DNA of 16,439 nt from Planctomycetota bacterium (lineage in GTDB: Bacteria > Planctomycetota > Phycisphaerae > Tepidisphaerales > Tepidisphaeraceae), in contig JAKORQ010000644.1 of NCBI GenBank assembly GCA_029777755.1, forward strand, positions 1 to 16,439, written 5' to 3'. Each line of letters starts with the position of its first letter. Position 1 is the stretch's first letter. The position numbers and the translations under genes were made by a program. A model generated the notes under the pieces. That model did not search any database. It had not been told where the DNA came from and saw only the letters and a list, made by a program, of their open reading frames with translations. Shown here in pieces: positions 6,960 through 14,077 of this stretch.

Positions 6960-7343
6960 ATGACTGCTCAGGTGATACAATGTCGTCCGCGGGCGAGGAA
7001 AGGGGAAACTCCCCTGGATCGTCTGCGGGTCGAGGCGGCGATCAACGCCCTGCCCAGCGACGCGACCGTCAATGCCCTCGCCGAGACTTTCCGCTCGATG
7101 GCCGATCCCACTCGCGTGCGGATCATCGCCGCCCTCAACGGGCAGGAGTTGAGCGTGACGGACCTGGCGGCGGTTCTGGGTATCACCGGGTCGGCAGTCT
7201 CGCATCAGTTGCGCCTGTTGCGCGGCCAGCAGCTTGTGCGCTATCGCAAGGTTGGAAAGGTTGTCTACTACACGCTGGACGACAACCACATAAGCAACCT
7301 GTTTTCCGAAGGAGTAAGGCATGTCAACGCACACCGCCACTGA
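6960..7343 (+). CDS. ArsR/SmtB-family metal-sensing repressor
   Basis: A 127-aa winged-helix regulator. FRSMADPTRVRIIAAL (44-59) and the recognition region TGSAVSHQLRLLR (76-88) with the wing GKVVYYTLDDNH (99-110) are typical of ArsR/SmtB repressors. The alpha-3 site reads ELSVTDL (63-69) where metal-binding members have ELCVCDL, so no alpha-3 cysteine pair is present. The C-terminal helix instead has D108, H110, H121 and H125 (plus H127), close to the alpha-5 zinc site of SmtB/CzrA (D-x-H-x10-H-x2-E/H), though the last ligand is shifted by one residue. This suggests sensing of Zn, Ni, Co or possibly Fe by a His/Asp site. No SD precedes the ATG and the predicted leader is short, so translation may be near-leaderless. 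It heads the feo gene row and probably autoregulates it. Confidence 0.85.
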   Translation: MTAQVIQCRPRARKGETPLDRLRVEAAINALPSDATVNALAETFRSMADPTRVRIIAALNGQELSVTDLAAVLGITGSAVSHQLRLLRGQQLVRYRKVGKVVYYTLDDNHISNLFSEGVRHVNAHRH

Positions 7344-7524
7344 CCAGAGAATGGCCGGTCCTTCGCTGAAACAGGTGCTCAGGTATTCCAACGGCGCCGG
7401 GCAACCGCCGCTGCTCGACACGCGAGACCTGTTTGCCTGCAACCGGGTGATTCGAGTGCTCCACAACAACCAGGAGTACCGCCTGCAACTGACGCGCAAC
7501 GGTAAGTTGATCCTCGTGAAATAG
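7321..7524 (+). CDS. hemP: HemP-family hemin uptake protein
   Basis: A 67-aa protein. Its C-terminal half matches the HemP family: LLDTRDLF (31-38), a segment with HNNQEYRLQLTRNGKLIL (48-65) and a final VK, close to the family signature H-N-G-x-x-Y-x-L-x-x-T-x-x-G-K-L-I-L-T-K. Members are linked to heme or iron uptake, and in some proteobacteria the homologue HmuP activates the heme-uptake genes; the role here is not shown by the sequence. GAAGGAG (7308-7314) lies 6 nt before the ATG and the gene overlaps the 3' end of the regulator by 23 nt, so it is clearly co-transcribed. Its place between a metalloregulator and feoAB points to iron homeostasis. Confidence 0.85.
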   Translation: MSTHTATDQRMAGPSLKQVLRYSNGAGQPPLLDTRDLFACNRVIRVLHNNQEYRLQLTRNGKLILVK

Positions 7525-7542
7525 AACGCTTTCAAGAATTTG

Positions 7543-7634
7543 TAGCCAGCCACGCGATCCCCATCGCGAAGCCAGCCAACGGAAAAGCGGCCGACCTGCA
7601 TTGCGCAGCGGCCGACAAAGAAAGGAGGCTGGCT
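7543..7634 (+). promoter_or_regulatory. structured feoA leader with twin anti-RBS elements
   Basis: TAGCCAGCC (7543-7551) and AGCCAGCC (7570-7577) flank a perfect hairpin, CGCGAT-CCCC-ATCGCG (7553-7568). Both are complementary to GGCTGGCT (7627-7634), the bases between the feoA Shine-Dalgarno AAAGGAGG (7621-7628) and its ATG; the first copy also covers the A of the ATG. A second hairpin lies between, CGGCCG (7588-7593) with CGGCCG (7609-7614), and CTGC/GCAG (7596-7599/7605-7608) inside it. That part also shows a 10-nt direct repeat, AGCGGCCGAC, at 7586-7595 and 7607-7616. Pairing could hide the feoA ribosome site; no ligand or known riboswitch class is evident. Confidence 0.5.
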
Positions 7635-7907
7635 ATGTGTTGCCAATGCTCAGGACAACTCGCCCCTGCGGATGCGGGGTTGGTTCCCATGGATCGCCTG
7701 CTCGCCGGTTCGCGCGGCGTGGTGGAGAAGATGGAACTCGCGGAGGCTGACCTCAACCGCCTGCAGGTCATGGGCCTGTGCCCCGGGCGGTGGGTGCAGA
7801 TCATCCGCCAGGGAGATCCCCTCATCGTTCGGGTGCTGGGGTCCCAGCTTGGGATCGCCAGGATCCTCGCGACTTTCGTCTATATCAACCCCTGCGAATC
7901 AGAATAA
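7635..7907 (+). CDS. feoA: ferrous iron transport protein FeoA
   Basis: A 90-aa small SH3-like protein of the Feo system, thought to interact with FeoB at the cytoplasmic side. Family features are VPMDRLLAGSRGVVEKM (17-33), LNRLQVMGLCPGRWVQIIRQGDPLIV (split at 40-55 and 56-65) and RVLGSQLGIARILATFVYI (66-84). The N-terminus adds a Cys-rich MCCQCSG stretch absent from the core fold. The start is fixed by AAAGGAGG (7621-7628) 6 nt before the ATG; an in-frame ATG at 7689 would remove the Cys-rich part but lacks such a site. It lies 27 nt upstream of feoB. Confidence 0.9.
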   Translation: MCCQCSGQLAPADAGLVPMDRLLAGSRGVVEKMELAEADLNRLQVMGLCPGRWVQIIRQGDPLIVRVLGSQLGIARILATFVYINPCESE

Positions 7908-7934
7908 CCCACAAGCAATACCGGAGCGCAGACC

Positions 7935-9992
7935 ATGGCAGTAGCTCTACCTGTCGACCAGAAGGCATCCCACCGGAAGGCGACTTTTTCGATTGCCCTG
8001 GTGGGCAATCCCAACGCCGGGAAGACCACGCTGTTCAACCGTCTTACCGGACTGCGTGCCAAGACGGCCAATTTCCCCGGCACAACGATCGAGCAGCGCA
8101 TCGGAAATATCCGCCTGGGAGACCGTTGGGCGGAGCTGATCGACCTGCCCGGCCTTTACTCGCTGAACACCGGCAATATCGAGGAGCGGCTGGCCCGTGA
8201 CGTCTTCCTTGGCCGCAATGGCCTGGGCCACGGCGCGTCGGCCGCCATCGTGGTCATCGACGCCACCAATCTCGCCCGCAACCTTTTCCTCGCCGGCGAA
8301 ATCCGTGAGCTGGGCGTGCCGGTGGTAATCGCCCTCAACATGATCGACATCGCAAAGCGAGATGGCCTGAGCATCGACATCGACGCTCTCTCAAGGGAGC
8401 TCGCCGCCCCTGTCGTGCCAATCTGCGCCCGCACCGGCGAGGGCCTCGACGCCCTGCTAAACAAGCTGGAAACGCTGGTGCGCTCCGGCTGCAGCAGCAT
8501 GCCGGTGCCGGATAAGCTGGCCGCCTGCTCCAATTGTTCAGGCTGCCATAGGCATGCCGCACGGTTTGACTGGGCCGAGGGCGTGGCTGAGACAACCACG
8601 CGAGGTAGCGCTGTCCTCAGTTCGGCGCGCACCGAGCAGCTCGACCGCATCATCGCCCATCCCATCGCCGGGCTGTTCATCTTCGCGGCCGTGATGACAG
8701 CGATGTTCATCGCGCTGTTTGCACTGGCCGAGCACCCCATGGGCTGGATCGAGACGGGCGTAGGCTGGGTGGCCGAGCAGGCCGCCGCGGCCCTGCCCGA
8801 GGGTGATTTCAGCAGCTTCATCGTGGATGGCGTCATCGGAGGCGTGGGAGGCGTGCTGGTGTTCCTGCCGCAGATCTGCATCCTCTTTTTCCTTCTCTCG
8901 ATACTGGAGGACACAGGTTACCTGGCGCGAGCGGCACTGGTACTGGATCGCTGGATGGCGAAGGTCGGCCTGCCGGGCAAGGCTTTTGTGCCGATGCTCT
9001 CGGCCCATGCCTGTGCGATCCCCGCCATCATGTCCACGCGCGTCATTGAGGATCGCCGCGACCGCCTGGTGTCTATCCTGATCCTTCCCCTGCTGACCTG
9101 CTCTGCCCGCCTACCGGTGTACGCCATGGTAACCGCCCTGCTGTTCGCCGGCAGCCCGGTGAAGGCTGGCTTGACCTTCGCCGGAGCGTATGGCCTGGGC
9201 ATCGTGATGGCGCTGGTGATGGCGCTCATCTTCAAGAAGAGCATCCTGCCCGGCGAGAGTCGGCCGCTGATCCTTGAGCTTCCCGGCTACAAGCTTCCCA
9301 GCCTGCGTAACGCCCTGCTGACCATGTGGGATCGCGGGCTGATCTTCCTCAAGAAGGCCGGCACCATCATCCTCTTGATCTCAATCATCCTCTGGGCGAT
9401 GGCGACCTATCCCAAGATGCCCGAGGGATATGTCGAGGCAAACGCACCATCTGAGGTTGTGGCGGAGCTGAATGAGCTCGCGCAGGCGGCGGCCGCCGCA
9501 GAAGAAGCCGGCGACTTGGAGGCGGCCGAGGAGTTCGCCGCCCGTGCCGATGCCATCACCAGCTCTTACGCCATGGGCTACTCGCTGGCCGGGCGCATAG
9601 GGCACGCGGTTGAGCCGATCTTCCACCCGCTGGGATTTGACTGGCGCATCAACGTTGGTATCATGACATCCTTCGCCGCCCGCGAGACAGTGGTCTCCAC
9701 CCTCGCGATTGTCTATGGCATCGGAGAGGATGGCGCGGAAGACACTGCATCACTGCGCGACACGCTGCTGGCGCAGGTTAAGCTGGACGGCTCACCGATG
9801 TTCAGCTTCCCCACCTGCATGGCGCTGCTGGTCTTCTACGTACTGGCAATGCAATGCCTGCCCACGCAGGCGATTACGCGCCGTGAAACTGGATCTTGGA
9901 AATGGCCGGCCTTCCAGCTCGCCTACATGACGCTGTTGGCGTACTCGATGGCACTGGTGACCTACCAGGGCCTGAGCTGGCTCGGCCTGTGA
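7935..9992 (+). CDS. feoB: ferrous iron transport GTPase/permease FeoB
   Basis: A 685-aa inner-membrane transporter for Fe(II), with an N-terminal G domain: G1 GNPNAGKTT (24-32), the G2 region NFPGTT (46-51), G3 DLPG (70-73), G4 NMID (135-138) and the G5 region CARTGEG (164-170). A linker carries ACSNCSGCHRH (197-207), with Cys at 198, 201 and 204. The membrane part has two Gate segments: FVPMLSAHACAIPAIMSTR (351-369) holds the conserved Cys, and LLTCSARLPVY (386-396) and SFAARETVVSTL (579-590) are also typical. An Ala/Glu-rich, probably helical insert lies at about 503-541 before the conserved PLGFDW (565-570). GGAG (7923-7926) lies 8 nt before the start. No feoC follows. A manganese role is possible, but the neighbours favour iron. 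Confidence 0.96.
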   Translation: MAVALPVDQKASHRKATFSIALVGNPNAGKTTLFNRLTGLRAKTANFPGTTIEQRIGNIRLGDRWAELIDLPGLYSLNTGNIEERLARDVFLGRNGLGHGASAAIVVIDATNLARNLFLAGEIRELGVPVVIALNMIDIAKRDGLSIDIDALSRELAAPVVPICARTGEGLDALLNKLETLVRSGCSSMPVPDKLAACSNCSGCHRHAARFDWAEGVAETTTRGSAVLSSARTEQLDRIIAHPIAGLFIFAAVMTAMFIALFALAEHPMGWIETGVGWVAEQAAAALPEGDFSSFIVDGVIGGVGGVLVFLPQICILFFLLSILEDTGYLARAALVLDRWMAKVGLPGKAFVPMLSAHACAIPAIMSTRVIEDRRDRLVSILILPLLTCSARLPVYAMVTALLFAGSPVKAGLTFAGAYGLGIVMALVMALIFKKSILPGESRPLILELPGYKLPSLRNALLTMWDRGLIFLKKAGTIILLISIILWAMATYPKMPEGYVEANAPSEVVAELNELAQAAAAAEEAGDLEAAEEFAARADAITSSYAMGYSLAGRIGHAVEPIFHPLGFDWRINVGIMTSFAARETVVSTLAIVYGIGEDGAEDTASLRDTLLAQVKLDGSPMFSFPTCMALLVFYVLAMQCLPTQAITRRETGSWKWPAFQLAYMTLLAYSMALVTYQGLSWLGL

Positions 9993-10011
9993 GGACAAAG
10001 GAGAAGCGGCC

Positions 10012-10033
10012 GCCGGCGCCGCATCCAGCCGGC
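10012..10033 (+). repeat. GCCGGC hairpin between feoB and porin gene
   Basis: GCCGGC (10012-10017) and GCCGGC (10028-10033) can pair across a 10-nt loop. There is no U tract, so it is more likely to affect mRNA processing or stability between the feoB and porin parts of the transcript than to terminate it. Confidence 0.35.
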
Positions 10034-10063
10034 ACATCTGTCTATCTACCAGAAGGATTCTCT

Positions 10064-11329
10064 ATGCATCCTGTAGTCTCGTTGCGTACACTCGCGATCG
10101 CCCTGGCGACCAGCTCGGTGGTTGGCCTGGCCCAGGAAGTTGAAGTAGTACCGGAGGTGGAGTCCCCCGCCCGTCGCCTGGCTGACCTCGTCTCCACCGA
10201 GCAGGGAACCGGCGACTGGCTGGGCGGGCGAACCTGGCTGGCCGATCGTGGCATCAGTATCGACCTCTCACTCGTGGTCGACTATTCCCGCCAGCTCCGC
10301 GGCGGCATCCGCTACAGCGACGCCTTCCGCCACCTGCTGAGCTTCGGGGCCGCCATCGAGACCGAGCCGCTGTTCGGCTGGGAAGGCGGCACGTTGTTCA
10401 TCGGCTTCCAGACGCTCAATGGCCGCAACGGCTCAGAGTTCCTCACCGGCGACCTGCAGGGAATCGGCAACATCGATGCTGATGGTTTAACGCAGCTCTC
10501 CGAGCTGTGGTATGAGCAGCGGGCACTGGACGAGAAGCTGCGCATCAAGCTTGGCAAGGTGGATGCCAACAGCGAGTTTGCGTACGTCGAGAACGGGCTT
10601 GAGTTCATCAACTCCTCCCCCGGATGCAGCCCGACGATTCTCGGCTTCCCCACGTATCCTGACCCTGCCACCAGCGTGAACGTCTTCCTCTACCCCAACG
10701 AGTCACTCTACCTGGGCGTGGGCATCTATGACGGTGCGACGCAGCATGGCGGATATGGCCGAACCGGCAACCGCGGGCCATCAACATTCCTTGGCGAGCC
10801 GTCGGACCTGTTTCTCATCGGCGAAGCCGGGATCAAGTGGACGGTCGGTACGCTACCCGGGCGTCTGGGCATCGGCGCCTGGCGGCACACCGGCGACTTT
10901 GATCGATTCGATGGCGGCAGCGAGTCGGGGACCAGCGGATTCTACGCGGTGCTGGATCAGCGCCTGTGGGCAGAGAACCCCGGCGATGAAGAGGACACCC
11001 AGGGCATCGGACTCTTCGCCCAGTACGGCTACGCCGACAAGGATGTGAGCGAGGTCGAGCATCACCTGTCGCTGGGCGCCACCTGGACCGGCGCGATTGC
11101 CACGCGCGATGAGGACGTGATTGGGGCGATGGTCAGCTATGTGCGCGTCAGCGATGAAGCTGGTGCGGGATTCGTCGACAGCTCCGAGACCGCCATCGAG
11201 CTATTCTACAAGGTGCAGCTTGCGCCATGGCTCTCGGTCAAGCCGGACCTGCAGTACATCATCAATCCCGGGGCGACCGGCGAGCGCGATGCGGTGGTTG
11301 GCACCATCCGTATCGAAGCGATCTTCTAG
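10064..11329 (+). CDS. OprB-family outer-membrane porin
   Basis: A 421-aa protein beginning MHPVVSLRTLAIALATSSVV, a signal peptide with likely cleavage near GLA-QE (21-25). The mature part opens with GTGDWLGGRTWLADRGISID (48-67), the hallmark of the OprB carbohydrate-selective porin family. It continues as amphipathic beta-strands (LFIGFQTLNGRNG, ELWYEQRALDEKLRIKLGK) and ends in Phe, as outer-membrane barrels usually do. AGAAGGA (10051-10057) lies 6 nt before the ATG. The frame is open further upstream to 9896, but that extension overlaps feoB and lacks an SD, so it is not used. The gene follows feoB by 71 nt without a clear promoter and probably belongs to the operon. Its substrate may be sugars, or metal ions or chelates given the context. 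Confidence 0.88.
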   Translation: MHPVVSLRTLAIALATSSVVGLAQEVEVVPEVESPARRLADLVSTEQGTGDWLGGRTWLADRGISIDLSLVVDYSRQLRGGIRYSDAFRHLLSFGAAIETEPLFGWEGGTLFIGFQTLNGRNGSEFLTGDLQGIGNIDADGLTQLSELWYEQRALDEKLRIKLGKVDANSEFAYVENGLEFINSSPGCSPTILGFPTYPDPATSVNVFLYPNESLYLGVGIYDGATQHGGYGRTGNRGPSTFLGEPSDLFLIGEAGIKWTVGTLPGRLGIGAWRHTGDFDRFDGGSESGTSGFYAVLDQRLWAENPGDEEDTQGIGLFAQYGYADKDVSEVEHHLSLGATWTGAIATRDEDVIGAMVSYVRVSDEAGAGFVDSSETAIELFYKVQLAPWLSVKPDLQYIINPGATGERDAVVGTIRIEAIF

Positions 11330-11399
11330 TATGGCAGCGCGCCATACAGTCCTTTTCAACCGACACGAGGATGCCCATCGCGGCATCCTCGCTGTCTTT
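11329..11399 (+). terminator. tandem hairpins ending the feo-porin operon
   Basis: The first hairpin is GTATGGC/GCCATAC (11329-11335/11341-11347), with a 5-nt loop and CCTTTTC shortly after. The second is a perfect 10-bp stem, CGAGGATGCC/GGCATCCTCG (11366-11375/11382-11391), with a 6-nt loop followed by CTGTCTTTC. Together they sit between convergent genes, since the - strand glycosyltransferase stops at 11400. On the - strand the second stem has no U tract, so it serves mainly the + strand. Confidence 0.85.
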
Positions 11400-12659
11400 C
11401 TATCGCTCGGCATCGGCCGGCGTGCCCGGGCGTGATGCCCCGGGCGGCAGCAGCCAGATGGGATTGTCGACGATGGCCAACTCCGGCGGCATGAGCGAGA
11501 CCCGCATGCAGCGATTGTCTCCCCGGCAGGGCCGCTCACCGGTGACATGCACGCAGGGAGAGCAGGAGAGCCGGCGATAGTGCGCCTCCCCTTCCTTCAA
11601 CTCGCGCAGAAGCGTTACGGGATTGGTTGGCCCCCACCATGATTCGGTGGGCACGCCCAGCAGCCGGGCAAAATGCAGCAGCGATGAGTCAATCGCCAGC
11701 AGTCGATCCAGCTTTGCCAGCAGCATCACCGACTGCTCCAGGCGCAACTCGCCGGCATGATTGCGCACACGCAGTCCCGGGCAGCCCTCGCTGATGGCGG
11801 CCGCCAGTTGCGCCAGGTACTCCCGATCATCCGGGCCTCCCAGCAGGTGAATACAGGTCGATGGCACGTCGCTGATCCGCTGCTTCACCAGCATCGCCCA
11901 TTCATCGATGCGCAGCATGCGCTCAGGGCACAGGTTCGAGCAGGTGGCCGCGATGCCGATGTGCGTAAAGTTCTCAGGAAGCTTTATCTCGGCGATTTTC
12001 GGGGAATCCTTCACAAGGTTAGTCCCAGTTGCGCCATCGGCCGCGGCACGCCTGCCGCCGGCAATCTGCTCGCGGAATGCCTGGCGGGCATCGTCGAAGT
12101 CTGATGGCTTTGCCTGTAGCAGGCTGCTCACCTGGTCATAGAACTGGTACACCGGCGCGTGCTGGTTGAAGTAGAGCAGATGCGTGGCGAGATTGCGCCG
12201 CCAGAACGCGGTAAGGCTGTAGAAACTCACCCGGTTCCTGGCACACGTCAGCAGGCAGAAAACCGTGCTCAGGCGGCTGTGAATCTCCAGGTCGACGATC
12301 AGCGGGCAGCGGAACAGCTTTCCAATGGTAACGAGAGAATCGAAAAGCAGAGTGCCGACCGAGTGCTCGCGGATCACGTGGATATGGTCGAATATCCCCA
12401 GCACCTCCGCGAACGGCTTGATGCCGGAGGTGGTCACCAATGAGAGCCGTCGGCCGGTGCGCTTGATCTGCAGCAGCGAAGGATAGGCGATCACCAGGCT
12501 GCCGCCGCCCAGCAGTTTGAGGATTACCACTTCATCATCTGGGCCGATGCGATGATCGCGGCGCAGCAGCCTGCCCAGCAGCATGGTGGGAAGCTTCAGC
12601 AGTACATGCAACAGACCGCCGATGTAATAGTCGATCACGAGCATGTGCCGCAGGTTCAT
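11400..12659 (-). CDS. GT9 family (heptosyltransferase-like) glycosyltransferase
   Basis: A 419-aa GT-B fold enzyme resembling lipopolysaccharide heptosyltransferases, which add sugars on the cytoplasmic face of the inner membrane. The N-terminal domain has DEVVILKLLGGGSLVIAYPSL (split at 42-52 and 53-62). The C-terminal nucleotide-sugar site includes HLLGGPDDREYLAQL (271-285), DSSLLHFARLLGVPTESWWG (324-343) and PTNP (344-347). A late cysteine cluster (SCSPC at 365-369, CRGDNRCM at 378-385) matches the usual C-P-C...C...CM pattern of GT9 proteins. The ATG at 12659 has AGGAG about 8 nt upstream and overlaps the preceding stop as ATGA, which fixes the start; the open frame up to 12821 lies inside the upstream gene. 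The acceptor and sugar are unknown. Confidence 0.85.
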   Translation of the reverse strand: MNLRHMLVIDYYIGGLLHVLLKLPTMLLGRLLRRDHRIGPDDEVVILKLLGGGSLVIAYPSLLQIKRTGRRLSLVTTSGIKPFAEVLGIFDHIHVIREHSVGTLLFDSLVTIGKLFRCPLIVDLEIHSRLSTVFCLLTCARNRVSFYSLTAFWRRNLATHLLYFNQHAPVYQFYDQVSSLLQAKPSDFDDARQAFREQIAGGRRAAADGATGTNLVKDSPKIAEIKLPENFTHIGIAATCSNLCPERMLRIDEWAMLVKQRISDVPSTCIHLLGGPDDREYLAQLAAAISEGCPGLRVRNHAGELRLEQSVMLLAKLDRLLAIDSSLLHFARLLGVPTESWWGPTNPVTLLRELKEGEAHYRRLSCSPCVHVTGERPCRGDNRCMRVSLMPPELAIVDNPIWLLPPGASRPGTPADAER

Positions 12660-14014
12660 GCCCCTACTCCTGACACCAGTCCATCGGCCATCGCCGGCCG
12701 GGCGGTTCGCCCGCTGACGCAGATGACCAGCGACAGCCATGCTGCCAGGTACAGCAGCAGGAAATGACGGATGGTGAATGCCGCATGTACCTTCGCATGC
12801 TGGGGCATGGCGACGGACCACGCGATACCGATCATCATCGCCGAAGCCAGCGCCATCAGGTGATACCCTCTGCCGATCATCCGCACCGCGCCGAGTTGCA
12901 CGACTACCCAGGCAAGCAGCATTCCGATCATGCTGAAGGAAAACGTCTCGCGGCGGCTGGCATCCTTGAATCCATCGAACATCAGATGGAGATGCGACCA
13001 GATGGCACTGAGCACAAAGCTGGGGTACGGCTGATGGGCAATCTCGGAGTTGGCGACCGGCTCGATACCTGCGCGATATTTCGCGGCCCCGCCCAGCTCG
13101 GCGATGGCTCCCTCAATGCCGCCAAGTTCCCCCACCACCTGGAGGAAATGCAGCAGATGAGCAAAACTGAAGGCAAGCCCCGACACGACCACGACCTGCA
13201 GCAGGCCACTCCAGCTGATCTGCTTCACCGATCGCGCCAGCAGCCATACCGGAACGGCCGCGAACACCGCGACGAAGCAGTAATCGAACGACATCCATCC
13301 CTGCAAGAATCCCAGCAGGGCAAACAGCAGCAGATGCCGCCTGCCGACTACCCCGGCGATCCAGAACGCGTCGACGCAGATGGCTGTCGCCAGCAGAAGC
13401 CCGGCCGTGGTGTACGCCTGTAGGTGCATCACCACCGCATAGCGGCAAAACAACGGCGCTGCGATCAGCACTATCCCGGTGAGCGGCCCGAATATCTGCC
13501 GGCCGAACGCCCGGGAGATCGTCACCATCAGCACCAGCAGCGAAAGCGCCGTGACCGCCGCCGGCACAGCGCGCAGGAGCGCCAGGTTGTCCAGACCCGT
13601 CACCAGCGCCGCTACCGCGATGACATAGTCCGGCCCCGGCGGGTAATGCGTGTACACAAACGAGTTGCGATCTTCCGGAATGGCGCCCCCGAAGAAACGC
13701 ACATCCTTGATCGCCCCGACGTCGGGGAAACGCTCGCCGTAGACAATGCGCTGCAACCCGTGATGAGAGGTAAATCCCTCGCTCAGGTAGGCGTCAGCCG
13801 CGCGGATCGAGTTGGCCTCCGAGTACGCGTCTCCCGCGCGATCCAGCTCCTTGCCCAGAGCAAGGATTCGAAACAGACAGATCATCCCAAACACTGCCGT
13901 GACGATGGCGATCTGCAGCCACGTTCTCCGGCGCAGAGAAAGCCCGTCGCCTTCTTCGTCGCGCAGAGTGCTTGTTTCCGACCGCTGCTGTGCCAGAGCC
14001 ACCTCCTCGTTCAC
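12656..14014 (-). CDS. integral-membrane GT-C glycosyltransferase (GT39/ArnT-like)
   Basis: A 452-aa protein with a charged cytoplasmic N-terminus (1-30) followed by about ten hydrophobic segments, the first at about 31-52. The first large loop has DRAGDAYSEANSIRAADAYL (58-77) and YTHYPPGPDYV (121-131), the acidic and HYPPG-type signatures of dolichyl-phosphate-mannose/ArnT-like (PMT_2) enzymes that use lipid-linked sugars on the outer face of the membrane. The start is GTG at 14014, with only a poor SD; GAGGAGG inside the first codons leaves some doubt about the N-terminus. An in-frame TAA at 14026-14028 blocks extension. Its stop overlaps the GT9 start (ATGA), so the two act as a coupled pair in glycan or glycolipid assembly. 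The donor and acceptor are unknown. Confidence 0.75.
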   Translation of the reverse strand: MNEEVALAQQRSETSTLRDEEGDGLSLRRRTWLQIAIVTAVFGMICLFRILALGKELDRAGDAYSEANSIRAADAYLSEGFTSHHGLQRIVYGERFPDVGAIKDVRFFGGAIPEDRNSFVYTHYPPGPDYVIAVAALVTGLDNLALLRAVPAAVTALSLLVLMVTISRAFGRQIFGPLTGIVLIAAPLFCRYAVVMHLQAYTTAGLLLATAICVDAFWIAGVVGRRHLLLFALLGFLQGWMSFDYCFVAVFAAVPVWLLARSVKQISWSGLLQVVVVSGLAFSFAHLLHFLQVVGELGGIEGAIAELGGAAKYRAGIEPVANSEIAHQPYPSFVLSAIWSHLHLMFDGFKDASRRETFSFSMIGMLLAWVVVQLGAVRMIGRGYHLMALASAMMIGIAWSVAMPQHAKVHAAFTIRHFLLLYLAAWLSLVICVSGRTARPAMADGLVSGVGA

Positions 14015-14077
14015 TCACCGGTAACTTACATGGCTGAGCTTGCCAAGGGAATGGCCTCGGCCGGCATGCAACAAGAA

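Noticed and set aside
6737..7369. A 210-codon + strand frame across the promoter and arsR.
   Set aside because: It begins inside the terminator hairpin and runs out of frame through arsR, whose protein is clearly recognisable in another frame.
9896..10063. Upstream extension of the porin reading frame.
   Set aside because: It overlaps the feoB 3' end, has no SD, and would place 56 residues before an obvious signal peptide; ATG 10064 has an SD.
12660..12821. Upstream extension of the GT9 frame.
   Set aside because: It lies within the membrane glycosyltransferase gene; ATG 12659 has an SD and an ATGA coupling.
14026..14067. A 13-residue upstream ORF before the membrane glycosyltransferase (- strand).
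   Set aside because: No SD and no sign of coding; likely chance.
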